Source of the DNA: Methylococcaceae bacterium NSP1-2 | Lineage (GTDB): Bacteria > Pseudomonadota > Gammaproteobacteria > Methylococcales > Methylomonadaceae | Assembly (NCBI GenBank): GCA_002256685.1 | Contig: NQJH01000115.1 | Coordinates: 1-8,398 of the forward strand | Direction of reading: 5' to 3' | Length of the DNA stretch: 8,398 nt | Shown: in pieces, positions 1 through 5,509 of the stretch | Position numbering within the stretch: the stretch's first letter is position 1 | Layout: every line of letters starts with the position of its first letter | Program-made: the position numbers and the translations under genes | Notes under the pieces: model-generated | The model's input: only the letters and a program-made list of their open reading frames with translations | Databases searched by the model: none | Told to the model about the DNA's origin: nothing

Positions 1-208
1 CCGCAGTCATGGCTATCAATTCGCCTCACGGCATTATTCATCACATAAAACTGTATCATTAGCCGTTGCTGCTATTAATATCGGTTGGTTATTACCTATC
101 GCGTTATGGGTCGGATTAGGCGGACTCAATGGTTTATTAGGGCTTAGCATTGCCTATTTGCCGCTATTATTATTAGCGATTCACTTCAAAGCAGGGCTGG
201 CGGAATGA
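1..208 (+). CDS. WbpL/WecA-type polyprenyl-phosphate sugar-1-phosphate transferase, C-terminal fragment
   Basis: Reading from base 2 gives 68 codons ending in TGA at 206-208; the 5' part lies outside the window. The fragment starts with RSHGYQFASRHYSSHK, which resembles the cytoplasmic stretch (H-x-S-H-x-YQ-x-AS/AR) near the end of WbpL-like members of glycosyltransferase family 4. Two hydrophobic membrane segments follow (roughly VSLAVAAINIGWLLPIALWV and LLGLSIAYLPLLLLAI), then a short hydrophilic tail. In this family the enzyme moves a sugar 1-phosphate from a UDP-sugar to undecaprenyl phosphate on the inner face of the cytoplasmic membrane, starting O-antigen or other surface-glycan synthesis. 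The stop overlaps the next start (ATGA, 205-208), so the two genes are probably one operon with coupled translation. Downstream WbpM-type partner supports the assignment. The exact sugar cannot be read from this fragment. Confidence 0.8.
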   Translation, partial: RSHGYQFASRHYSSHKTVSLAVAAINIGWLLPIALWVGLGGLNGLLGLSIAYLPLLLLAIHFKAGLAE

Positions 209-2143
209 TAGCGTTACCCTTACGCACGTGGTTCGTCAATCTTTCGCGGCGCGTTAAAGCGTGTATTTTGATTAGCGCGGATATATTTTTTACTTTATTC
301 GCGTTATGGGCGGCTTTTTCATTACGTTGGAGTGACTGGTATATTCCTAAGGGTGATGAATGGTATTTATTTGCCGTCGCGCCTGTGATTGCTGTGCCTA
401 TTTTTATTCGCTTAGGTTTGTATCGCGCCATTATTCGCTATATAGAAATGCGTGCGTTATGGACAATTATGCAGGCAACCACCCTATACGCCGTGTTATG
501 AATCGGGCATTAAAGGCATTCCGCGTACTGTTTCATTGCTCAATTGGTTATTAGTCGTACTGTTAGTCAGTAGTAGTCGGTTTTTTGTCCGTTGGTGGCT
601 AGCCGATGTGTATTTTCGTATTAGCGAAGAGTTTAATAATAAGGAACATAACAAAAAAAACGTCGTGATTTACGGAGCGGGCAGTGCGGGTGTGCAACTC
701 GCTTCGGCATTAGCGCATGGCGGTGCCTTTAAAACGGTCGCGTTTATTGATGACGATCCTTTATTACATAAACAAAAAATCAATGGTATTAAAATTTGTC
801 CATTTGATTCTTTGGGCTATTTAATGGAGCGATACCACGTTGCTAACGTGTTGTTGGCAATGCCTTCAGCGAGTCGAACGCGTATTAGTGAAGTTATCGA
901 CTTACTAGAACCTTATGCGGTGCATGTATTATCCATGCCTAGTGTGTCGGATATTGCTCACGGTAAAGTAACCTTTGATGTGTTACAGGAAGTTGATATT
1001 GCTGACTTGCTAGGTCGTGATCCTGTTGCCCCCGTTACGTTATTACTGCAAGCGAATATCACTGACAAAGTGGTCATGGTTACCGGTGCGGGTGGTTCTA
1101 TTGGTTCTGAACTGTGTCGGCAAATTCTTCGTTTACAACCGCGTACATTGGTACTTTTTGAACGCAATGAATTCGCACTGTATGCGATAGAAAAAGAATT
1201 AAATCAACAGCTCAGCAAAATCGAAATGGCTGAAACCATAGCCGTGTTACCGGTATTAGGTTCAGTGACTAATGCGGAGCGTGTCGAAAAAGTCTGTAAA
1301 ACCTTTAGTGTACAAACTATTTATCATGCCGCCGCTTACAAACATGTGCCAATGGTGGAAAAAAATCCTGCTGAAGCGGTGTGGAATAATATTCTAGGCA
1401 CGTTGCGTACTGCACAATCCGCCATCAATGCACAGGTTGAAACCTTTGTTCTCATTTCTACCGACAAAGCGGTTAGACCGACTAACACAATGGGCGCGAC
1501 TAAACGTTTCGCCGAATTAATTTTGCAGGCTTTGAGTGACAATGCCAGTACTGAGCAAAAAACCCGTTTCACGATGGTAAGATTTGGTAATGTATTAGGC
1601 TCTTCAGGCTCAGTCGTGCCGTTATTTCGTGAGCAAATCGCCAGAGGCGGTCCTGTGACCGTCACCGATAAACGCATTATTCGTTATTTTATGACCATAC
1701 CCGAAGCCTCACAGCTGGTGATTCAGGCGGGTGCAATGGGACAGGGCGGTGATGTCTTTGTACTGGATATGGGCGAACCCATTCGAATTATTGATTTAGC
1801 CAAGCGCATGATTCACTTAAGTGGTTTAGAAATAAAAGATGACACGCATCCTGACGGCGATATAGAAATTCAGTTTACTGGATTACGCGCAGGTGAAAAA
1901 CTCTATGAAGAACTGTTAATCGGCGATAACGTGTCTAAAACTACGCACCCCAGAATTATGCGTGCAGAAGAATCGATGATTGCGTGGTCTGAACTGGAAA
2001 AAATGCTAGCTGTGCTAGAACAGGCGGCTAAGGAGGATAATTTCGAACAAATTAGATTTATTTTGCAACAAGCAGTTTCAGGTTTTGCACCACAATGTGA
2101 GATTGGTGATCTGCTCTGGAAACAACGTAAAAGCACGCATTAA
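205..2143 (+). pseudogene. WbpM/CapD-type nucleotide-sugar 4,6-dehydratase/epimerase, frameshifted
   Basis: Two reading frames together make one WbpM-like protein of about 645 residues. Frame 1 runs from the coupled ATG at 205 to a TGA at 499-501. It encodes the membrane N-terminus: a helix around ILISADIFFTLFALWAAFSL, a second around YLFAVAPVIAVPIFIRLGLY, then the family-typical RAIIRYIEMRALW stretch and the start of a third helix (TTLYAVL). The family sequence resumes in frame 2 just after, at GIKGIPRTVSLLNWLL (about 506-553). Only about 16 bases separate YAVL from GIPRT, where relatives have about 11 residues as I recall the family. A deletion of about 17 bases (2 modulo 3) would therefore explain both the frame change and the missing residues. 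No slippery heptamer is visible, so programmed frameshifting is unlikely. The lesion could be a true null mutation or an assembly error. Confidence 0.7.
452..2143 (+). CDS. Intact catalytic part of the WbpM-like dehydratase/epimerase (open frame downstream of the frameshift)
   Basis: This 563-codon open frame contains the rest of the protein. The first 16 or so residues (MRYGQLCRQPPYTPCY) are out-of-frame reading of the membrane N-terminus, and the ATG at 452 has no ribosome binding site, so it is probably not a natural start. After two membrane helices (about 536-605) comes a first Rossmann-like domain with VVIYGAGSAG (662-691) and FIDDD. A second, short-chain dehydrogenase-type domain follows, with VMVTGAGGSIGSELC (about 1075-1119) for NAD(P) binding, AAAYKHVPMVE (1333-1362), and STDKAVRPTNTMGATKR (1457-1507). 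The usual catalytic Tyr of Yxxx K is Met here, the S-M-K arrangement known from WbpM. WbpM-type enzymes convert UDP-GlcNAc to a 4-keto-6-deoxy sugar used for O-antigen. It is followed closely by a terminator belonging to the opposite strand. Confidence 0.85.
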   Translation: MRYGQLCRQPPYTPCYESGIKGIPRTVSLLNWLLVVLLVSSSRFFVRWWLADVYFRISEEFNNKEHNKKNVVIYGAGSAGVQLASALAHGGAFKTVAFIDDDPLLHKQKINGIKICPFDSLGYLMERYHVANVLLAMPSASRTRISEVIDLLEPYAVHVLSMPSVSDIAHGKVTFDVLQEVDIADLLGRDPVAPVTLLLQANITDKVVMVTGAGGSIGSELCRQILRLQPRTLVLFERNEFALYAIEKELNQQLSKIEMAETIAVLPVLGSVTNAERVEKVCKTFSVQTIYHAAAYKHVPMVEKNPAEAVWNNILGTLRTAQSAINAQVETFVLISTDKAVRPTNTMGATKRFAELILQALSDNASTEQKTRFTMVRFGNVLGSSGSVVPLFREQIARGGPVTVTDKRIIRYFMTIPEASQLVIQAGAMGQGGDVFVLDMGEPIRIIDLAKRMIHLSGLEIKDDTHPDGDIEIQFTGLRAGEKLYEELLIGDNVSKTTHPRIMRAEESMIAWSELEKMLAVLEQAAKEDNFEQIRFILQQAVSGFAPQCEIGDLLWKQRKSTH

Positions 2144-2145
2144 GC

Positions 2146-2187
2146 AAAAAAAAACCTCCTGATACGCTATCTATCGTAACAGGAGGT
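2146..2187 (-). terminator. Intrinsic terminator of the small membrane-protein gene
   Basis: The arms 2154-2166 and 2175-2187 pair over 13 positions with one A-A mismatch (ACCTCCTG against CAGGAGGT, then TACG against CGTA), with an 8-base loop. On the minus strand the hairpin is followed at once by a run of eight T (complement of 2146-2153). On the plus strand what follows is A-rich, not T-rich. It therefore terminates leftward transcription from 2418 and ends 2 bases short of the wbpM-like stop codon. It is not an efficient terminator for the wbpM-like transcript. Confidence 0.85.
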
Positions 2188-2271
2188 AAAAAAATCAAGC
2201 AGGTTTTCTAATGAGGAGATTCTGCTTGTAACGCATAACACTAGGAGGAGTAAATCTTAAATCTTTAGAGC
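2188..2271 (-). other. 3' untranslated region with CU-rich (anti-Shine-Dalgarno-like) motifs
   Basis: Between the stop of the small gene and its terminator, the minus strand carries CTCCTCCT (complement of 2243-2250) and TCTCCTC (complement of 2213-2219). The second lies in the 19-base loop of a hairpin whose 7-bp arms are CAAGCAG/CTGCTTG (2196-2202 with 2222-2228). A third CCTCCT sits in the terminator stem. Such motifs are complementary to Shine-Dalgarno sequences. C-rich loop motifs of this kind are known from small regulatory RNAs in other bacteria. Whether this region acts as an RNA regulator is inference. Confidence 0.35.
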
Positions 2272-2418
2272 TTATGGCTTTGCTCTCATTACAATGTTGC
2301 TATAAATAGCGGCACTTGCAAATAATACGGTTGAAACAACGAACTGGCCGGAAATAAAACTCCAAATTCCGATGATAAACATCAGTCCAATGAAAATATC
2401 TTTATTAAAGTTGTTCAT
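2272..2418 (-). CDS. Small two-helix membrane protein (48 aa), unknown function
   Basis: The frame reads MNNFNKDIFIGLMF... and ends ...IVMRAKP with TAA. It has a good ribosome binding site (AGGTGG, 5 bases before the ATG), a plausible promoter and a strong terminator, so it forms a complete monocistronic unit despite its size. Two hydrophobic segments, about residues 8-24 (FIGLMFIIGIWSFIS) and 26-44 (FVVSTVLFASAAIYSNIVM), are joined by a short Gly-Gln turn, predicting a helical hairpin in the inner membrane. Lysine at the N-terminus and Arg/Lys at the C-terminus suggest both ends face the cytoplasm. I do not recognise a family. It is divergent from a LysR regulator with a palindrome between them, so it is probably that regulator's target. 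Small proteins of this shape often modulate a larger membrane partner or respond to envelope stress, but nothing here proves that. Confidence 0.7.
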   Translation of the reverse strand: MNNFNKDIFIGLMFIIGIWSFISGQFVVSTVLFASAAIYSNIVMRAKP

Positions 2419-2423
2419 GTTGC

Positions 2424-2429
2424 CACCTA
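2424..2429 (-). promoter_or_regulatory. Ribosome binding site of the small membrane-protein gene
   Basis: On the minus strand TTTAGGTGGCAAC precedes the ATG at 2418. AGGTGG pairs well with the 16S rRNA tail at a normal distance. This is the main support for calling such a short frame a gene. Confidence 0.65.
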
Positions 2430-2458
2430 AAGGTTGTTTTATCAGTAAGTTTGTGCTT

Positions 2459-2486
2459 ACTATACATGACTATTTTTTGGATACAA
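2459..2486 (-). promoter_or_regulatory. Predicted sigma-70 promoter of the small membrane-protein gene
   Basis: On the minus strand TTGTAT (complement of 2481-2486) and TATAGT (complement of 2459-2464) are 16 bases apart, a fair match to -35 and -10 boxes. Transcription would start near 2452, giving a leader of about 34 bases. A short dyad, AGTAAG-N6-CTTACT (2444-2461), overlaps the -10 box and start point. It could be a second protein site or a leader hairpin. Confidence 0.5.
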
Positions 2487-2505
2487 TAGGCAAAAGAACG
2501 AATGA

Positions 2506-2528
2506 ATTGTTTCCTGATAGGAAACAAT
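2506..2528. promoter_or_regulatory. Perfect 23-bp palindrome, candidate LysR-family operator
   Basis: Arms ATTGTTTCCT (2506-2515) and AGGAAACAAT (2519-2528) are exact inverted repeats around GAT. The core contains the T-N11-A pattern with dyad symmetry typical of LysR-type binding sites (T2511, A2523). The centre, 2517, is about 65 bp upstream of the predicted start point of the divergent small gene, the classic position of the LysR recognition site, and about 180 bp upstream of the regulator's own start codon. Function is inferred from symmetry and position. Confidence 0.65.
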
Positions 2529-2695
2529 GGTCGCAGTGGTAACGTTTAAACAACGTTGTAGTAGGCTGAACCGACATGAGAAAGCTCATGGCAACACCGC
2601 AACTGATGCGCTTCTTAGCTCAATAAATTGCAGTAATTTCTTAGTAAAAGCAGCGAAAGTGGATAACACACCCGTAGGTAACTTAGGTAAAAAAA
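2529..2695 (+). other. Leader/upstream region of the LysR gene
   Basis: This stretch of 167 bases has no convincing open frame. It contains a perfect hairpin, CATGAG-AAAG-CTCATG (2575-2590), and an AT-rich part around 2620-2650 that could hold the promoter, though I see no good paired -35/-10 boxes. It matches no riboswitch class I know. Confidence 0.3.
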
Positions 2696-3604
2696 ATGGA
2701 TAAACTAACCAGTATGTCAGTTTTTGTTCGTGTCGCTAAAGCCGGCAGTTTTGCTGGGGGAGCAAGCGAATTAGGTATTTCCAGAGCGATGGCAACCAAG
2801 CATATCATGCAGCTAGAAAGCAGCTTAGGCACGCGGTTGTTCAATCGCACCACCCGCAGCTTAAATTTAACCGATGTGGGTGCATCCTATTTGGAGCGTT
2901 GCCAACAAGTATTACTTGATGTTGAAGAAATGGAAGCCGCTGTCACCCATTTGCAAACCGAGCCACGCGGGGTATTAAAAATTAGTGCGCCCCCTGTTAT
3001 TGGTGCAACCCATATTACTCGCGCGGTTGCCGCATTTCTCAAAATACATCCGGACTTAACGGTCGATTTGATTTTGCAAAGTAGCCCCGGAGATTTGATT
3101 GATGACGGCATTGATATAGCCATTTATTTAGGTGATTTGGATGATACCAGCATGGTAGCGCGTAAACTTGCCAGTTCATCCATGGTGGTATGTGGTTCGC
3201 CTGATTATTTAGCGAAGTACGGTATTCCCAACACGCCAGAAGATTTATACAACCATAGTTGCTTAGTCAATTGGGCAAGCGCACCCAGAAATAAATGGAA
3301 GTTTAAAAGTAAAACCGGTTACACCACTATCAACGTATCAGGGCGTATGCAGTCTAATGTTGCCGATGCTAACCGTATTGCCGCTGTTAATGGCTTAGGT
3401 TTAGTGATGCTAGCCACTTATGTTGTCGGTCGAGATATTGAAAAAGGCAAGCTGATTGCGGTATTAGAAGATTACGCGCCACCCCCGTTAGATATTCATG
3501 CTGTGTATCCACATCGAAAATATTTATCAGCTAAAGTCAGGCGGTTTTTAGATTTTTTACAAATCTGGCTACAGCCGCACGTTAATATGCCGAGTCCAGA
3601 GTAG
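2696..3604 (+). CDS. LysR-type transcriptional regulator (CrgA-like subgroup)
   Basis: At 302 residues it has the usual LysR length. The N-terminal winged helix-turn-helix (about residues 3-62) reads MDKLTSMSVFVRVAKAGSF, then SRAMATKHIMQLESSLGTRL and NRTTRSLNLTDVG, all standard family positions. A linker helix follows (about 63-88), then a periplasmic-binding-protein-like effector domain (about 90-292) starting GVLKISAPPVIGATHI, the form seen in the CrgA/DmlR-like subgroup. The ATG is preceded by TTAGGT at 2683-2688, and this start gives the expected N-terminus. It acts in the cytoplasm as a DNA-binding, usually tetrameric, regulator that responds to a small molecule. The effector is not predictable. 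Members usually control a divergent neighbour, here the small membrane protein, through the palindrome at 2506-2528, and often repress themselves. It converges on the glycosyltransferase gene with only 13 bases between stops. Confidence 0.93.
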   Translation: MDKLTSMSVFVRVAKAGSFAGGASELGISRAMATKHIMQLESSLGTRLFNRTTRSLNLTDVGASYLERCQQVLLDVEEMEAAVTHLQTEPRGVLKISAPPVIGATHITRAVAAFLKIHPDLTVDLILQSSPGDLIDDGIDIAIYLGDLDDTSMVARKLASSSMVVCGSPDYLAKYGIPNTPEDLYNHSCLVNWASAPRNKWKFKSKTGYTTINVSGRMQSNVADANRIAAVNGLGLVMLATYVVGRDIEKGKLIAVLEDYAPPPLDIHAVYPHRKYLSAKVRRFLDFLQIWLQPHVNMPSPE

Positions 3605-3617
3605 CTTACTACCCCTG

Positions 3618-4721
3618 CTATTTGGGTACTGTTAAACTTGCGGTTGCTTGATGCAACCAAAAATGTTGTAAGCCACCATCGTTACCATAAATACCCACCA
3701 TGAATTGGGATAAGAATTGTAGAATTTGATAGGCATCAATATGGTTAGACGAATCCAAATAATTGATCAATGGTTCTAATAATTGCCACGCGGCAGGCGG
3801 CATAGCGTGTCGATTCGCCGCTATTACCTGTTTGAATATCTCAAAACGACTGTCCCACCAATGGCTAATAAAGGCTTGTTGCACTTTGCGTCCTGCTAAT
3901 TCATCTAATTTGAATTGGCATAGTATGCCCTCTATGGCTTCCCATAACGGTTCTGCATAATACATACGACCATCGAAACCGGCCTTAAGATAATAACCTT
4001 CGAATGTATTGTACATAGTCTGCCCATCTGACCAATTGCTACCATCGTAAGCCAACCACGCGCCATTTAAACAAGCAATATTGCCAACATCGGCAATAAA
4101 AAAACGCAAGAATTGATCATGGTGAGCCAGTTTTACAGGGTGTTGTTGAACAAAACGAAAGTAACGTTGCCAAATTGTTTGGCTATAACAACTATAGAAA
4201 TTAACTGCACCATCACAGGTTGCCCATGCTATTAAATTATCCGTTGAATTTGAACTCGTTAAATCGGGTGTATTCGCCACTGTTGTGCTTTCTTGGGCAT
4301 AACGCACAACGGGCGCGCAAAATCCTTCATAGCCTGTGCCTGTAGAGTGCTCAATAGCATGAGCCAACGCTTGTACACCCGTGGGAAGAAAAATATCATC
4401 GTCAGTGACAAACAATACATACTTGCCCGTTGCGGCGGAAAATCCGGCAAAAAAATTGTCTAAGGCTTTACAATCAACTTCTGTCTCAGCAAAAATAATA
4501 TCGTTTAAAAATTCGCTGCGTAATTGTTCAGCTTTTTTTAAAGAACCTGAATTATCTGCCAGTACTACCTCAAAACCGTGTTGCAAAAATAAATCTATCG
4601 TTGAGATCAGGCGGCGGATGCTGGAGGTATCAGAACGATGACTAGGGATTACAATACTGGCATTGATTTTGTGCATAAGGCAAATTCTGAATAGTTGAGA
4701 ACGGCTGTCATTATAACCCAT
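3618..4721 (-). CDS. Family 2 (GT-A fold) glycosyltransferase
   Basis: The product is up to 367 residues. INASIVIPSHRSD (19-31) is the first strand of a GT-A nucleotide-sugar-binding domain. EVVLADNSGS (51-60) supplies an acidic residue for the nucleotide, and KYVLFVTDDDIFLPTG (100-115) carries the DxD-type metal and sugar-phosphate site (D107-D109). The C-terminal half is rich in Trp, Tyr and His (AHHDQFLRFF, EPLWEAIEGI) and probably binds the acceptor. No membrane segment is seen, so a cytoplasmic enzyme transferring sugar to a surface glycan or another acceptor is likely. Two starts are possible. ATG at 4721 has GGGAG 9 bases upstream. ATG at 4676 gives the more typical short N-terminus MHKINASIVIP and lies 33 bases after a perfect TATAAT (complement of 4710-4715), but lacks a ribosome binding site. 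Donor and acceptor are unknown. Confidence 0.85.
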   Translation of the reverse strand: MGYNDSRSQLFRICLMHKINASIVIPSHRSDTSSIRRLISTIDLFLQHGFEVVLADNSGSLKKAEQLRSEFLNDIIFAETEVDCKALDNFFAGFSAATGKYVLFVTDDDIFLPTGVQALAHAIEHSTGTGYEGFCAPVVRYAQESTTVANTPDLTSSNSTDNLIAWATCDGAVNFYSCYSQTIWQRYFRFVQQHPVKLAHHDQFLRFFIADVGNIACLNGAWLAYDGSNWSDGQTMYNTFEGYYLKAGFDGRMYYAEPLWEAIEGILCQFKLDELAGRKVQQAFISHWWDSRFEIFKQVIAANRHAMPPAAWQLLEPLINYLDSSNHIDAYQILQFLSQFMVGIYGNDGGLQHFWLHQATASLTVPK

Positions 4722-4736
4722 AATTTTTGACTCCCA

Positions 4737-4754
4737 TCCCTCTCGCTGGAGGGA
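4737..4754 (-). promoter_or_regulatory. Hairpin just upstream of the glycosyltransferase ribosome binding site
   Basis: TCCCTC (4737-4742) pairs with GAGGGA (4749-4754) around a 6-base loop. On the minus strand it ends one base before the GGGAG that would serve the ATG at 4721. The 5' arm TCCC could also pair with that GGGA, so it might tune translation. It may equally be a chance structure or a fragment of a dispersed repeat. Confidence 0.3.
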
Positions 4755-4773
4755 CGAAAACTGCTTAGCTTAA

Positions 4774-5003
4774 TATATCCACTTTGACCATACCCTAATG
4801 AATGCGATAATAGACACACTTAAAATAAACGGATTGCTTTTTTATCAAGCTTTTACCCGCGAAAAAGCAACGCACACACCGCCTCATAATCCCGATTACC
4901 TGCTGGTAAAAAATGAATTACTGGCTTTATTCGCCCCGTTGACCGTGGTTTTGTGCGGTCAAGAAACGAAGTGCAGTTTATCGGACAAAAATTGGATAGC
5001 ATC
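4774..5003 (+). pseudogene. Class I SAM-dependent methyltransferase remnant, C-terminal part only
   Basis: Frame 1 from 4774 reads YIHFDHTLMNAIIDTLK then NGLLFYQAFTREK and NPDYLLVKNELLALFAPLTVVL. This resembles the C-terminal half of TehB-like class I methyltransferases, where the family form is roughly LKPGGLLFYQTFT...NPDYLL..NELL..F. The family's final stretch, RNEAQFIGQK, appears as RNEVQFIGQK (4962-4991) but in frame 3, with about 15 residues missing between. Upstream, a stop at 4771-4773 and non-coding DNA replace the whole SAM-binding N-terminal half, including the glycine-rich motif I. The PGG turn is also changed to ING. The gene is thus truncated and frameshifted and cannot make an active enzyme. 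A 69-codon frame from ATG 4798 to 5007 might be called as a hypothetical gene. The last frame runs without a stop into the rhodanese gene. Confidence 0.6.
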
Positions 5004-5396
5004 ATGATAGAAAACCTAGACCCGCAACACGCATGGGATTTATTGCAACAAAAACCTGATGCCGTGTTAGTGGATGTCAGAACGAAAGCGGAATATACCG
5101 ATATTGGTCATCCAATCGGTGCAGTTCACATTGCGTGGCAAGAACAGTTTGGTTCGCCTGTTAATCCCAACTTTATTGCCGAAGTCAATAAAGTCGCACC
5201 CGATTACAATACCCCTGTATTACTGCTGTGCCGCAGTGGTCAACGTTCTTTAAGTGCCGCAAAAGCCTTAGAACAAAGCGGTTATAAAACCTTGATTAAC
5301 ATAATCAATGGCTTTGAAGGCGACCCCGATAACAACCAACAACGCGGCAATCTAAATGGCTGGCGTTTTCATGGTTTGCCTTGGCAACAAAATTAA
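5004..5396 (+). CDS. Single-domain rhodanese-like sulfurtransferase
   Basis: At 130 residues it is one rhodanese domain. VLVDVRTKAEYTDIGHPIGAVHI (about 21-43) is the CH2A-type substrate-side motif, and VLLLCRSGQRS (72-82) is the active-site loop with catalytic Cys76, where a persulfide would form. It ends with GFEGDPDN...NGWRFHGLPWQ, typical of a common proteobacterial subgroup. No signal peptide, so cytoplasmic. The likely role is sulfur transfer or sulfide/thiosulfate handling; the physiological donor is unknown. I choose ATG 5004 because the family begins near this point. The frame is open back to GTG 4953, but those 17 residues are the tail of the methyltransferase remnant. The binding site is weak (TTGGAT). 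It probably lost its original operon partner when the methyltransferase decayed. Confidence 0.88.
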   Translation: MIENLDPQHAWDLLQQKPDAVLVDVRTKAEYTDIGHPIGAVHIAWQEQFGSPVNPNFIAEVNKVAPDYNTPVLLLCRSGQRSLSAAKALEQSGYKTLINIINGFEGDPDNNQQRGNLNGWRFHGLPWQQN

Positions 5397-5425
5397 ATAA
5401 CCTGCCGCAACACCTAAATAATTGC

Positions 5426-5452
5426 AGGGTGCATCATGCACCCTTCTATTTT
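5426..5452 (+). terminator. Probable terminator after the rhodanese gene
   Basis: AGGGTGC (5426-5432) pairs with GCACCCT (5438-5444) in a nearly perfect palindrome across ATCAT, followed by the moderately T-rich TCTATTTT. It lies 30 bases after the rhodanese stop and ahead of typA. GGGTGC..GCACCC palindromes are frequent in bacterial genomes, so it may also be a dispersed repeat. Confidence 0.5.
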
Positions 5453-5509
5453 ACAAATAGTGCGTAAAATACACTCAACACCGATTTATTAACCCTTAGA
5501 GAACTACCA

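Noticed and set aside
452..505. ATG 452 as the natural start of a shorter wbpM-like protein
   Set aside because: No ribosome binding site, the first 16 codons are unlike the family, and the other frame over the same bases encodes the conserved RAIIRYIEMRALW stretch.
485..505. Programmed ribosomal frameshift in the wbpM-like gene
   Set aside because: No slippery heptamer or stimulating structure is visible, and residues seem to be missing at the junction.
1336..1677. Long minus-strand frame opposite the wbpM-like gene
   Set aside because: It is antisense to the conserved catalytic region and has no ribosome binding site or recognisable domain.
2154..2187. Hairpin as terminator of the wbpM-like transcript on the plus strand
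   Set aside because: It is followed by A residues on the plus strand; the T-run is on the minus-strand exit side.
2243..2250. AGGAGGAG as a strong plus-strand ribosome binding site
   Set aside because: The nearest ATG (2274) is 23 bases away and opens an 11-codon frame; the minus-strand gene explains the region better.
2560..2620. Riboswitch in the lysR leader
   Set aside because: Only one simple hairpin (2575-2590) is clear and no known aptamer consensus is recognised.
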